Assembly (NCBI GenBank): GCA_035701265.1
Contig: DASSNU010000002.1
Coordinates: 248,001-312,000, forward strand
Direction: 5' to 3'
Length of the DNA stretch: 64,000 nt
Source of the DNA: DASSNU01 sp035701265
GTDB taxonomy: Bacteria > Gemmatimonadota > Gemmatimonadetes > Gemmatimonadales > Gemmatimonadaceae
The translations under genes and the position numbers were made by a program. Within the stretch, counting starts at the first letter, position 1; every line of letters begins with the position of its first letter. Of the stretch, positions 9,064-17,884 are shown piece after piece. The notes under the pieces were generated by a model that was not told the DNA's origin, did not search any database, and was given only the letters and a program-made list of their open reading frames with translations.

Positions 9064-9561
9064 CTATCGCGTTCCGGCCGCGGTGCCTGCCGGCGGAGGC
9101 GAGAGCAGCCGATCGGCCGTCCGCATGGTGCGCGAGACCGACAGGAGCACGGCGCCAACGCTGAACGGGATGAACACTAGGCAGAGCGGACCCCAATCGA
9201 TGCGCCGATCCAGGAAGCCCACTCCGGGGTCATCGGGATTCACGTAGGCGACGACCGTGCTTCCTACGGGATATTGCGTGACGATGGCGTTCGCCTGGTC
9301 GCGGTCGCCGAGCGACAACTCCGGCAGGATCATCACGCCGGCAGCGTCGTGCGCTCCGTCCGTGGCCCGATACCGATAGATGACCACCGCACGGTACTCG
9401 GACGACGTGCTGTCGTCGCGCTCGACGTCGGCGCTCATCACGGTGGCCTGCACCGGATGCCAGCGAAGCAGCCTGTCGATCTCGCGCCAGGCATTCTTGA
9501 CACCGAAGCCGGCGATCAGGACAAGGCACGCGATCGCTTGCAGTACACTCAGTCTGGGCAA
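9064..9561 (-). CDS. DUF3592 domain membrane protein
   Basis: 165 residues with two transmembrane helices, LQAIACLVLIAGFGV near the N-terminus and CLVFIPFSVGAVLLSV near the C-terminus. The intervening extracytoplasmic domain has the DUF3592 pattern: PVQATVMSADVE, RAVVIYRYRATDG, then PVGSTVVAYVNPDDPG. The function of DUF3592 proteins is not established. The start is TTG (no ATG or GTG precedes the first helix), so the exact N-terminus is tentative. The same-strand neighbour ends 30 nt upstream, so the two small membrane protein genes may form a unit. Confidence 0.75.
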   Translation of the reverse strand: MPRLSVLQAIACLVLIAGFGVKNAWREIDRLLRWHPVQATVMSADVERDDSTSSEYRAVVIYRYRATDGAHDAAGVMILPELSLGDRDQANAIVTQYPVGSTVVAYVNPDDPGVGFLDRRIDWGPLCLVFIPFSVGAVLLSVSRTMRTADRLLSPPPAGTAAGTR

Positions 9562-9591
9562 TGACGTGCGCTGTGGTGGTGGGCGATTCGG

Positions 9592-10116
9592 CTACGCGGT
9601 GGCCCGCGCCGGCGTCTGCCAATTACCGATCTCCCGTGCGGCCGCGACGCACGACTCCAGCGCTGCCCCGTCGGAGCTCCACCGCGCCATCGGGATGCGT
9701 TCCCCGCCGCGCATCACGAGCACGGGCCGGTACCCCTCGCCCCCTGTCTTCGCCGCTGGGAACATCGGCTTGTCGCTTTTCTCGATGGTGACGTTGTCGA
9801 CATCACCCCAGGAGTAGACCGCCGCGCCTTTGGTACTCAGCCCTGCTCCGAGAATCGACACGGTGCGCATCGTCCTGTCGAACGTGACGAAGTCTCCCCG
9901 CATTGCAAACCGAAGAAACATGCCGTAGAGGAGGATGACCACGTTCCCGATGCCCACTGCCACGATAATGTTCAGGGCGTAATCCGTGAACGCGCGCAAC
10001 ACGATGACCTGGATCATGCCGATCACCCCGACTGCGATGAACCCGTATCCCAGCCGGTGAGTGCTGGTCTTCTGCGCCAGGACGAGTTGGTTGCGATCCT
10101 GCACGATGATCTTCAT
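9592..10116 (-). CDS. Small membrane protein with C-terminal PH-like domain, function unknown
   Basis: 174 residues: a short cytoplasmic start (MKIIVQDRNQLVLAQK), two transmembrane helices (about residues 23-43 and 48-70), then a soluble domain with a beta-rich pattern (GDFVTFDRTMRTVSILG, YSWGDVDNVTIEKSD) like bacterial PH-type membrane proteins. The internal ATG at 10116 is chosen over the longer frame (10158) because GGAGG lies at a suitable distance before it. I do not recognise a specific family. It lies directly upstream of the DUF3592 gene on the same strand. Confidence 0.65.
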   Translation of the reverse strand: MKIIVQDRNQLVLAQKTSTHRLGYGFIAVGVIGMIQVIVLRAFTDYALNIIVAVGIGNVVILLYGMFLRFAMRGDFVTFDRTMRTVSILGAGLSTKGAAVYSWGDVDNVTIEKSDKPMFPAAKTGGEGYRPVLVMRGGERIPMARWSSDGAALESCVAAAREIGNWQTPARATA

Positions 10117-10411
10117 GCCGTGCCCTCCACACGCTGGTCCATGCTGGTACTGCCGCATCTACATGGACGAGCCCGGAGCCGGAGGAGCAACGAAGGGAAT
10201 CTGACGGTGCGCGCCGGAGCGTGGAGCGCCGTGGCGTTCACACCCCCTCGTATGAGGAGCTGCGAGCTATGCGACGCTTGGCTCCGCGGATGCCGGGCGA
10301 CGATTTCCGCGCTTACCTCCTAGGGAATTGTCCTCCCTCGACGCACCGGCGTATCCTGCCGCGCGATCCCGGCGAGCGCCGGGGACCAACACGTGCCGAG
10401 GAGATCGATCA

Positions 10412-10972
10412 ATGGCTGCATCATACGACGTTCACACCCTGTCGACTGCACCGGTGCGCTCCAGGGAGCTCCTGGAAGCGCTGCATACGCAGCTCGGAGC
10501 AATCCCCAACCTCGCGGCGGCGATGGCCGAGTCGCCGCAGCTTCTCGAGGGATTCCTCCGCATCCGCGACGTGCTCTACAACGGCACGTTCACTCCCGCC
10601 GAGGTGCAGGTGCTCGCGCTCACGAACGCCTTCGAGAATGGATGCACGTATTGCATGGCGCTGCATTCGACGCTCGCCCTCAAGGACGGGGTCCCCGCGC
10701 AGGTCGTGACATCGCTGCGCAGCGGCCGTACGCCGGGCGAACCGCGTCTGGGAGCGCTGAGCGCTCTGTCCCGGTCGCTCGTGCGGGAGCGAGGCCACGC
10801 GCGCACGGAGGAACTCGACGCATTTCTCGCTGCGGGATACACCCGCGCGCAAGCGCTGGAGGTCGTGCTCGGGATAGCCGTTTCCCTCCTCCCGAACTTC
10901 GCGCATCATCTCACGCGTTGCCCGCTCGATCCGATCTTCCACAACCAGCGCTGGGAGCGCCCCATCACGTGA
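10412..10972 (+). CDS. AhpD-like carboxymuconolactone decarboxylase family protein
   Basis: 186 residues, all-helical AhpD fold. The redox motif E-x2-C-x2-C-x3-H is exact (ENGCTYCMALH), so this is the peroxidase-type thiol-disulfide subclass rather than the decarboxylase type. It may protect against alkyl hydroperoxides or reduce small disulfides. The ATG at 10412 is preceded by GAGGAG. Its stop codon overlaps the GTG start of the next gene (GTGA), so the enzyme and the regulator downstream are translationally coupled. Confidence 0.85.
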   Translation: MAASYDVHTLSTAPVRSRELLEALHTQLGAIPNLAAAMAESPQLLEGFLRIRDVLYNGTFTPAEVQVLALTNAFENGCTYCMALHSTLALKDGVPAQVVTSLRSGRTPGEPRLGALSALSRSLVRERGHARTEELDAFLAAGYTRAQALEVVLGIAVSLLPNFAHHLTRCPLDPIFHNQRWERPIT

Positions 10973-11862
10973 CCCTCACCGCAGCCCGGCCTCGAGCACG
11001 AGCGCCCGTCGGTCAATCCAACCACGCCGGCGCTCTCCTCCGCTGGTGGCGCGAGGCGCGCCACCGGAGTCAGCTCGCGCTCGCGCTCGATGCCCGCATC
11101 TCGCCGCGCCACCTCTGTTTCATCGAGACCGGCCGCGCCACCCCGAGCCGCGAGATGATTCACCGCCTGGCGGGCGTGCTGGACATCCCGCTGCGCGAAC
11201 GCAACGCGCTGCTGCTCGCTGCAGGGTATGCACCGGCGTTCCACGAAGCGCGGCTCGACCTGTCCGATGGCGCGCTCGCCCCGGTGCGCCAGGCGATCGA
11301 CGCGATGCTGCAGCAGCAAGAGCCCTTCCCCGCCGTGGTCATGAACCGGTACTGGGACGTGATACGAACGAACGCCGCGGCGGATCGCCTGTTCAGCTTC
11401 CTTCTGCGGCCGGCGGCGCACGACGACGAGCACCCCGCGCAACCGGTCAACGTGCTGCGCCTCATGTTCCGGAGGGATGGCCTGCGACCCTACGTGCGGA
11501 ACTGGAGCACCCTGGCCGGCGCGCTCCTCCGCCGCGTGTGCCGCGAAGCGGTCGGTGGGGTGCTGGATACATCGTTGCAGGCGCTGTTCGAAGAGTGTCG
11601 CACGTATGCGGAGGGCGAGATCGGATGGCCGGCGCTCGATGAGGGTGCGCCACAGCTCCCCATCATCCCGGTGGTCTTCGAGAAGGACGGGCGCTCGTTC
11701 TCCTATTTCTCCACCGTCAGCACCCTCGGCACACCACAGGACGTCGGGCTGCAGGACATTCGGTTGGAGTCGTTCTTTCCGATGGACGCGAACACACGCC
11801 GCGAAGCGGAGGCGATGGTAAAGAATTCGCCGGACTTGCTGCCCTCACGGCGGGAGCCCTAG
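10969..11862 (+). CDS. XRE-family transcriptional regulator with MmyB-like ligand-binding domain
   Basis: 297 residues. An N-terminal helix-turn-helix (LRWWREARHRSQLALALDA, ISPRHLCFIETGRATPSREM) is joined to the MmyB-like sensor domain, recognisable from FPAVVMNRYWDVIRTNAAA and the C-terminal block SYFSTVSTLGTPQDVGLQDI. Such regulators typically control an adjacent oxidoreductase and bind fatty-acid-like ligands through the C-terminal PAS-like domain. The GTG at 10969 overlaps the stop of the AhpD-like gene by four bases, which supports this start and a functional pairing with that enzyme. Confidence 0.88.
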   Translation: MTLTAARPRARAPVGQSNHAGALLRWWREARHRSQLALALDARISPRHLCFIETGRATPSREMIHRLAGVLDIPLRERNALLLAAGYAPAFHEARLDLSDGALAPVRQAIDAMLQQQEPFPAVVMNRYWDVIRTNAAADRLFSFLLRPAAHDDEHPAQPVNVLRLMFRRDGLRPYVRNWSTLAGALLRRVCREAVGGVLDTSLQALFEECRTYAEGEIGWPALDEGAPQLPIIPVVFEKDGRSFSYFSTVSTLGTPQDVGLQDIRLESFFPMDANTRREAEAMVKNSPDLLPSRREP

Positions 11863-11894
11863 CGCTCCGCGCCGTGCGGGCGGAGGCTCCCCTC

Positions 11895-13568
11895 TCACAT
11901 CCGCCGATACTTCGGCCCGCTCCCTCCCTCGCGCGGCGTCCACCGCGGACCGATCACATCCGTCGCCTTGCAGTCGATGCAGTTCGCCGGGCTCACCACC
12001 AGACGATCGCCGTCGCGCTCGTACACGCCCGCGGGGCACATGTGCTGGTACAGCTCCGCCACCTCCGCGGGAATGTCACGTCCGACGATCAGGTGTGAGG
12101 GGATGTCATCTCGCGTCGCGTTCCCCGACCGGTAGTTCGCGTCCAGCTTGCTGAAGGTGAGCTTTCCATCCGGAGTGAACGCCGTCGATCCGCCGCCGAC
12201 GCGCGGCACCTCGGCGTCGCGCTCGGCAGTGATCTTCCGTCCGGGAAAGATCCCTCGCGTGAGCGTCATGAGCGCGGCCTTGGCACCGCCAAAATAGAAG
12301 CCGCTCTTCTGGAAGACGATCCGCATGTTCCGCCGCTCGCGCAGGTCGCGCAGGATGAAGCTCTCGCGCACCATCCGGTCGTAGCTCGCGAGCCGCTCCG
12401 CAGTGGCATCGCCACCCTTCAGCGCATCGAAGATCGCGCGCGCGGCGTAGATGCCGGACTGCATGGCGTAGTGCATCCCCTTGAGCGAGGGGACGTCCAT
12501 GAAGCCGGCCGCGTCTCCCGCGATCACCACGCCCTCGCCGTAGCGGCGCTCAGGCAGAGCGTAGTAGCCGCCCTCCGGGATGGTCTTCGCTCCCCACTCC
12601 ACCATCTCGCCACCTTCGAGATACTTCCGGAAGAGCGGGTGCAGCTTCATCCGCTGCATCATCTCGTGCACGTCCGTCGCGCGGCGTCGGTAGTCCATCC
12701 CCGCAACGAGTCCGAGCGCCACCAGATTGGGCTCCAGCGGATACATGAACGTGCCGCCGAACACGTCCGGCGGGAGCGGCCAGCCGAGCGTGTGCACCAC
12801 CGCGTCGAGGGGAACCTTCGTCTCCCACAGCTCCTTCACGCCCAGCGCGTAGATCTGTGGATTCTCCGAGCCGATCCCCTGCCACCGCTGGTACGCCTGC
12901 GTGAGCATCCCGCGCGTTCCCTCGGCAAGCACCACCGCGCGCGCGGTCACATCGGTGGGCGGCTGGTACGACGAGCCGTGCGAGCCGTCGCGTTCCAACC
13001 CGGAGGGCGTGGTGCGCACGCCGATCACGCGCTCGCCATCCACCAGCAGCGACTCCACCGGGAATCCGGTGAAGATGTTCACTCCTTCGGCCTCCGCGCG
13101 TTCGCCGAGCCAGCGCGCCACCTCGCTCACCGACGCCACGAAATTCCCGTGGTTGCGCATGGTGGGAGGCGTGGGGAGACGCACGGCGCGTCCCTCGGTG
13201 AGGAGATACACGCGCTCGCCACGTACCGGCGCGCGGAAGGGAAAGTCTTCGTCCTTGAGCTCGGGGAAGAGCGCGCGGAAGGCGATGGGATTCACCACCG
13301 CGCCGGAGAGATTGTGCTCGCCGAGTCCCCCCGCCTTCTCCAGCACGGCGATCTCGACGTCCCCCATTCCGCCGCCCGACTCGTTGTCTCTCTTCACGAG
13401 CCGCTTGAGCTCGATCGCGGCGGCGAGTCCTGCGGGTCCGCCGCCCACGATGACGACGTCCATCGGCACCGCTTCGGCGTCGGGCGATTCGCGCAGGATG
13501 ATCCTGTCGAGCGGAAGCTCCGGCTGATACGCCGCCGGAATCACGGGGAGCGTGCGCGGCGCGGTCAC
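11895..13568 (-). CDS. Electron transfer flavoprotein-ubiquinone oxidoreductase (ETF-QO), FeS ligand set altered
   Basis: 557 residues; passes electrons from reduced ETF to the quinone pool at the membrane. The FAD motif is VVIVGGGPAGLAAAIELKRL near residue 40; the mid-region has MDVPSLKGMHYAMQSG typical of ETF-QO. The C-terminal ferredoxin-like domain has Cys in HMCPAGVYE and NCIDCKATD. Canonical ETF-QO has C-x2-C-x2-C at the second site; here the last Cys is Thr (codon ACG near 11969), leaving three of four expected cluster ligands. The start is GTG; the gene begins 10 nt after etfA ends, so it is the last gene of an etfB-etfA-ETF-QO operon. Confidence 0.9.
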   Translation of the reverse strand: MTAPRTLPVIPAAYQPELPLDRIILRESPDAEAVPMDVVIVGGGPAGLAAAIELKRLVKRDNESGGGMGDVEIAVLEKAGGLGEHNLSGAVVNPIAFRALFPELKDEDFPFRAPVRGERVYLLTEGRAVRLPTPPTMRNHGNFVASVSEVARWLGERAEAEGVNIFTGFPVESLLVDGERVIGVRTTPSGLERDGSHGSSYQPPTDVTARAVVLAEGTRGMLTQAYQRWQGIGSENPQIYALGVKELWETKVPLDAVVHTLGWPLPPDVFGGTFMYPLEPNLVALGLVAGMDYRRRATDVHEMMQRMKLHPLFRKYLEGGEMVEWGAKTIPEGGYYALPERRYGEGVVIAGDAAGFMDVPSLKGMHYAMQSGIYAARAIFDALKGGDATAERLASYDRMVRESFILRDLRERRNMRIVFQKSGFYFGGAKAALMTLTRGIFPGRKITAERDAEVPRVGGGSTAFTPDGKLTFSKLDANYRSGNATRDDIPSHLIVGRDIPAEVAELYQHMCPAGVYERDGDRLVVSPANCIDCKATDVIGPRWTPREGGSGPKYRRM

Positions 13569-13578
13569 GGCGTGCCTC

Positions 13579-14565
13579 CTACTGCTCGGCGCGAGCTTTC
13601 TTCACCGCCTCGGTGAGCGCGGGAACGATCTCGAACGCGTCGCCCACGACGCCGTAGTCGGCGATCTTGAAGATCGGCGCTTCGCGATCCTTGTTGATGG
13701 CGACGATCACGCGAGACGTCTTCATCCCGGCGAGATGCTGGATGGCGCCGGAGATCCCGACCGCCACGTACAGGTCGGGGCTCACGAGCCGTCCCGTCTG
13801 CCCGATCTGATCCTGATGCGGGCGCCACCCTTCATCGGTCACGGCGCGCGTGGCACCCACGGCGGCGTTGCCGAACGCGTCGGCCAGCGCCTCCACGAGC
13901 GCGAAATTCTCCGGCGCCTTGAGCCCGCGTCCCCCACTCACGATGACCGGCGCTTCTCCGAGATCCGGCTTGCCAGTGTTGCCACGGATCATCTCCTTCA
14001 CCTTTACGCGCGCCGCGGCCGGATCCACTGCCGGCTGCACGCGCTCCACTCGCGTGTCGCGTGCGGTTTGCGCCGGGATGACGGCGTTGGGACGAAGCGA
14101 CACGACCACCGGCGCGCCGGCGAGCGAGAGCGTGCCGATCAACTTGTTCGCGTACATCGGGTGCGTGACGACCACCTTGTCACCCTGCAATTGCACCTGC
14201 GTGACGTCGTCCACCACAGGCGCTTTGACCTTGGCTGCGACGCGCGGCGCGAGGTCTTTCCCCTGTGCGGACGCGCTGAAGAGCGCAACGCGATAGTCCC
14301 CCGCGCCGACCAACCTGGCCGCGGTGGCCGCGCTCGCCTCCACCGCGGACGTGGCGAATGCGTCGTGCTCGGCCACGTACACCACGTCGGCGCCATGCGC
14401 GCCGAGAGTCGCGGCCTTGCTCTCGATGCCGGACGGCCCGAGGAGTATCGCGTGAAGCTCGCCACCCAGTGCATCGGCCAGCGCGCGGCCGGCGGTCATC
14501 GCCTCGAGCGCCACCTTGCGCAGCTCGCCGCCACGCGTCTCCGCAAATGCAAGCACGTTCGCCAT
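13579..14565 (-). CDS. etfA: Electron transfer flavoprotein alpha subunit
   Basis: 328 residues; binds FAD and, with EtfB, collects electrons from acyl-CoA dehydrogenases. The C-terminal FAD domain is clear: VSGGRGLKAPENFAL, ALADAFGNAAVGATRAVTDEG, then QIGQTGRLVSPDLYVAVGIS and the signature IVAINKDREAPIFKIADYG. The start codon overlaps the etfB stop (TGATG), indicating coupled translation and 1:1 synthesis. Confidence 0.95.
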   Translation of the reverse strand: MANVLAFAETRGGELRKVALEAMTAGRALADALGGELHAILLGPSGIESKAATLGAHGADVVYVAEHDAFATSAVEASAATAARLVGAGDYRVALFSASAQGKDLAPRVAAKVKAPVVDDVTQVQLQGDKVVVTHPMYANKLIGTLSLAGAPVVVSLRPNAVIPAQTARDTRVERVQPAVDPAAARVKVKEMIRGNTGKPDLGEAPVIVSGGRGLKAPENFALVEALADAFGNAAVGATRAVTDEGWRPHQDQIGQTGRLVSPDLYVAVGISGAIQHLAGMKTSRVIVAINKDREAPIFKIADYGVVGDAFEIVPALTEAVKKARAEQ

Positions 14566-15317
14566 CAGAGCACCTTCGCTTCGGTCTGGAGGAGACGCAC
14601 CAGCTCCGGCACCGCCTCGGCGCCCTCGCCGATGATGCGGCCTCCCGTGCGCTCGGGGGGGAGCGCGAGCGAGGTCAGCGTGACGCGTGAGTCACTCACT
14701 TGCGCCGGTTTGGTCTCGAGCGGCTTCTTCTTGGCGCCCATGATCCCCTTGAGCGAGGGAAGACGCGCGCGGGTGATCCCTTCGTCGATCGTGACGACGG
14801 CGGGGAGCGGGAACTCGAGGATCTCCGCCGCACCCTCCAGCTCACGCCGCGCGGTGCCGCTGCTCGCGGTGATGTCGAGCTGGCTCGCGGCGGTGACGCA
14901 CGGCAGGCCGAGCAGCTCGGCGGTCATCGGCCCCACCGCGCCGTTCTGCGAGTCGAGCGCAAGCTTGCCGAAGAGGATGAGATCGTAGCCGCCATCCTCG
15001 AGCTCGGCGGCGAGCGCGGTGGCGATGGCGAGCGAATCGGTGGGGACGGCCGGCGTCTCCAACTGCACGGCACGCGTCGCGCCCATGCTCAGCGCCTTGC
15101 GCAGCGTCTCCTGCACCACGGCCGGGCCTACCGAGTACACGACCACCTCTCCCTGGCCGGCCTTCTCCGTGATCTGCAAGCCGACTTCGACGGCGTAGCC
15201 ATCGAAGTCGCCGATGTCGTATTTGAGTCCCGCCTCGTCCACGGACGCGCCATCGGGGGCGATCTTGAAGCGCGCCTCCATGTCCGGGACGCGCTTGATG
15301 CATGCTGCGATCTTCAC
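14565..15317 (-). CDS. etfB: Electron transfer flavoprotein beta subunit
   Basis: 250 residues. The opening KIAACIKRVPDMEARFKI and the internal GKLALDSQNGAVGPMTAELL are characteristic EtfB sequence. The start is GTG with GGGGAG close upstream on the minus strand. First gene of the ETF cluster; the glutaryl-CoA dehydrogenase gene ends 66 nt upstream on the same strand and would feed electrons to this ETF. A CRP-type palindrome lies about 10 nt upstream of the start, suggesting direct transcriptional control of the ETF genes separately from the dehydrogenase. Confidence 0.95.
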   Translation of the reverse strand: MKIAACIKRVPDMEARFKIAPDGASVDEAGLKYDIGDFDGYAVEVGLQITEKAGQGEVVVYSVGPAVVQETLRKALSMGATRAVQLETPAVPTDSLAIATALAAELEDGGYDLILFGKLALDSQNGAVGPMTAELLGLPCVTAASQLDITASSGTARRELEGAAEILEFPLPAVVTIDEGITRARLPSLKGIMGAKKKPLETKPAQVSDSRVTLTSLALPPERTGGRIIGEGAEAVPELVRLLQTEAKVL

Positions 15318-15326
15318 GCGCTCCCC

Positions 15327-15344
15327 ATGTGAAAAAGTTCACAT
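15327..15344. promoter_or_regulatory. CRP/FNR-type operator palindrome upstream of etfB
   Basis: Perfect inverted repeat ATGTGAA-AAAG-TTCACAT, which contains TGTGA-N6-TCACA, the textbook half-site arrangement of CRP-family regulators. It lies in the 66-bp gap between the glutaryl-CoA dehydrogenase stop and the etfB start. Being so close to the start codon it would act as a roadblock or as a repressor site unless transcription begins further downstream. No CRP-family gene is in the window. Confidence 0.55.
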
Positions 15345-15383
15345 GAAAGATACCCCGCAGGGAGCGCGCGGCAAGTTTGAGCG

Positions 15384-16553
15384 CTACTCGAACGCGCCGA
15401 TCCCCGTCACCGCCTGGCCGAGCACGAGCGTGTGGATGTCGTGCGTCCCCTCGTAGGTGTAGACGCTCTCCAGGTTCTCCATGTGCCGCATGGCCGCGTA
15501 CTCGGCCAGGATCCCGTTCGCGCCAAGCAGCCGGCGCGCCTCGCGCGCGACATCGGTGGCCATGCTCACGTTGTTCCGCTTGGCCAGCGAAACCTGCTGC
15601 GGGGTGGAGCGGCCGGCGTCCTTCAGGCGGCCGAGGTGGAGCGTGATGAGCTGCCCCGCCACGATGGAGGTGAGCATGTCGGCCAGACGCTCCTGCTGCA
15701 GTTGGAACGACGCGAGGGGCTTGCCGAACATCACGCGATTCTTCGCGTAGGCGAGCGCTTCCTCGTAGCAGGCGATGGCCGCGCCCACCGCGCCCCACGC
15801 GATCCCGTAGCGCGCCTGCGTGAGGCACATGAGCGGACTCTTGAGCCCCTTCGACTTGGGAAGGATCGCGTCGCGCTCCACGCGCACGTCCTGCATCACC
15901 AGCTCGCTCGTGTCGGAGGCGCGCAGCGAGAGCTTCCCCTTCTGATCGCGCGCGGTGAAGCCGGGTGCATTGGTGGGGACGAGAAAACCGCGAATGGACG
16001 ACTCCTTCCTGTCGTCGTTCGTCTTGGCCCACACGACGGCCACCTGCGCCGTGGAGCCGTTCGTGATCCACATCTTGGCGCCGTTCAGGATCCAGCTTCC
16101 ATCCGGCTGCTCGCGCGCCATGGTGATCATCCCGGCCGGGTTGGAGCCGTAGTCCGGCTCGGTGAGCCCGAAGCAGCCGATGATCTCCCCCGATGCCATC
16201 TTCGGCAGGTAGTGTTTCTTCTGCTCCTCGCTGCCGAAGGCGAAGATGGGATACATCACGAGCGCGCCCTGCACCGAGGCGAAGGAGCGCACGCCGGAGT
16301 CGCCGCGCTCGAGCTCCTGCATGATGAGCCCGTAGGCCACGTTGTTCAGCCCGGCGCAGCCGTATTCCTCGGGAAGGTTGGCGCCGAAGAAGCCAAGCTC
16401 GGCCATCTGCGGGACGATCTCGCGCGGGAAGCGTCCGTCCACGAACGCCTTTCCGATGACGGGCAGCACGCGCTCATCCACGAACGCGCGCACGCTGTCG
16501 CGCACCGCGCGCTCTTCCTCGGAGAGGGCGTGGTCGATGTCGAAGAAATTCAT
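15384..16553 (-). CDS. gcdH: Acyl-CoA dehydrogenase, glutaryl-CoA dehydrogenase type
   Basis: 389-residue flavoenzyme. Domain order is typical: helical N-domain (SEEERAVRDSVRAFVDERVL), middle beta-domain (GCFGLTEPDYGSNPAGM, WILNGAKMWITNGS), and C-terminal helical domain ending with YTYEGTHDIHTLVLGQAVTG. Glu in YEGTHDIH is the catalytic base position in glutaryl-CoA dehydrogenases, and the closing GQAVTGIGAF also fits that subgroup rather than straight-chain dehydrogenases. It would oxidise and decarboxylate glutaryl-CoA (lysine/tryptophan breakdown), delivering electrons to the ETF encoded next. The frame extends to 16745, but homology starts at the ATG at 16553. Confidence 0.85.
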   Translation of the reverse strand: MNFFDIDHALSEEERAVRDSVRAFVDERVLPVIGKAFVDGRFPREIVPQMAELGFFGANLPEEYGCAGLNNVAYGLIMQELERGDSGVRSFASVQGALVMYPIFAFGSEEQKKHYLPKMASGEIIGCFGLTEPDYGSNPAGMITMAREQPDGSWILNGAKMWITNGSTAQVAVVWAKTNDDRKESSIRGFLVPTNAPGFTARDQKGKLSLRASDTSELVMQDVRVERDAILPKSKGLKSPLMCLTQARYGIAWGAVGAAIACYEEALAYAKNRVMFGKPLASFQLQQERLADMLTSIVAGQLITLHLGRLKDAGRSTPQQVSLAKRNNVSMATDVAREARRLLGANGILAEYAAMRHMENLESVYTYEGTHDIHTLVLGQAVTGIGAFE

Positions 16554-16611
16554 GCAGGAAGGATGCGGCGAGCGAGGAGGAGCGGGAAGGGGGCGGCCCA
16601 CCCCATGGATG

Positions 16612-17775
16612 TCAGGGGGCCGCGAGCCGATAGCGCACGAGCGTCGGGACATCGAGACTGTCGCGCCGGACGCCCCAGAGGTGATGCCCGTCCGCCCATC
16701 GGAGCGACACCGCGGTGTCGACGGCGAACGTGACGGACGGGACACCCTGCGGATCGAGCACGAGCCAGACGCGCTGCCCGTGTTCGGGGATCGAGCGCTT
16801 CATCAACACCGATCCGTCGGCCGACGCAAGAAGGCCGTCCACCGGCCAGTGGAAGCGTGGAACGAAGAGGACCTTCCGCACGTCGCTCTCCGTGTACGAG
16901 GCGCCATACCCACGAAAGGACGCCGCGATGTCGGAAACGGCGCTGTCCACCTCGGCGCCGCGCACCGGCGTGGCTCCCAACTCCAGCGTACGCGTCCACC
17001 GAACGACTCCATCCGGAGACATCCGGCTGACCTTTACCGGCACGGTCCCGGATTCGTGATCGAGCACCATCGTCACGACCACGATCCCCGAGCCATCCGG
17101 AAACGCGGCGGCCGTGTCGCTCCCGCCAAAGGGCTGCCCTGTGAACGTCTGCCTGTCGGCAGACCTCAACATTAACGTGCTATGGTGGTCGCTCAGCGTG
17201 GCGAGCGTGTCCAGCACGGCACCATCGGGCGACAGATGAAACAGTGGCAGCGCCGTCACCGAGCCGTCGCCGAGCGATTGCGCAAAGACCTGCGCCAGAG
17301 CAGCACCAGTGCCGTCGGAGAACACGGCTCTGATGGCGCCTGGCATGAGAGGTGGATGCATCGGCGAGCTCCACGGCTCCGTGTGCAGGTGTTTGCCGTC
17401 AAAGCCGAACCACACCACACGGCGCAGGCCTTCGTCGGAGACCCAGACGGAGTCGCCCAGCATGCCCATGAACGCGGGCGTCTCGAACTCCCCAGGTCCA
17501 CGCCCTCTCCGTCCGTGCCGCCCCAGAAAGCGCCCTGTCGAGTCGAAGACGTAGACGGTGTGTTCCTCGAGCTCGGTGACCCACAGGTTTCCGCGGCGGT
17601 CGCGCGCGAAGGCATAGGGCCGGGTGAATGGGGCGACGTCGGTGGACGGGATGGCAAGCTCCTGGACAACGCGCATGCGCGGAGCGTTCATGTCGTCACT
17701 GGTCGCCGGCCGATCCGCACACGCGGTAGCGAGGGCAGCGAGGAGCAGGGTGCCTACCGCGTACGCCCGTGTCAT
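16612..17775 (-). CDS. Six-bladed beta-propeller lipoprotein
   Basis: 387 residues. The signal peptide MTRAYAVGTLLLAALATACA ends in a lipobox (ATAC). It carries the window-wide propeller signature G-x2-G-x-G-P-x-E (GRRGRGPGEFETP) after the blade pattern NLWVTELEEHTVYVFDSTG, and ends with RRDSLDVPTLVRYRLAAP, a closing strand shared with its paralogues. Function is unknown; such lipoproteins are thought to be ligand-binding surface or periplasmic proteins. ATG at 17775 is preceded by AGGG. Next to a second propeller gene on the same strand. Confidence 0.8.
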   Translation of the reverse strand: MTRAYAVGTLLLAALATACADRPATSDDMNAPRMRVVQELAIPSTDVAPFTRPYAFARDRRGNLWVTELEEHTVYVFDSTGRFLGRHGRRGRGPGEFETPAFMGMLGDSVWVSDEGLRRVVWFGFDGKHLHTEPWSSPMHPPLMPGAIRAVFSDGTGAALAQVFAQSLGDGSVTALPLFHLSPDGAVLDTLATLSDHHSTLMLRSADRQTFTGQPFGGSDTAAAFPDGSGIVVVTMVLDHESGTVPVKVSRMSPDGVVRWTRTLELGATPVRGAEVDSAVSDIAASFRGYGASYTESDVRKVLFVPRFHWPVDGLLASADGSVLMKRSIPEHGQRVWLVLDPQGVPSVTFAVDTAVSLRWADGHHLWGVRRDSLDVPTLVRYRLAAP

Positions 17776-17884
17776 GTGGACCCTGGGGAGAAGTTCATTC
17801 GCGAGGCGAGGGCGCCCGCCGTTCGGAAAGTACGGCAGGAGGTGTGACGACGCCAACGGACGGCCTGCTCTGCGCCGCTGATCC

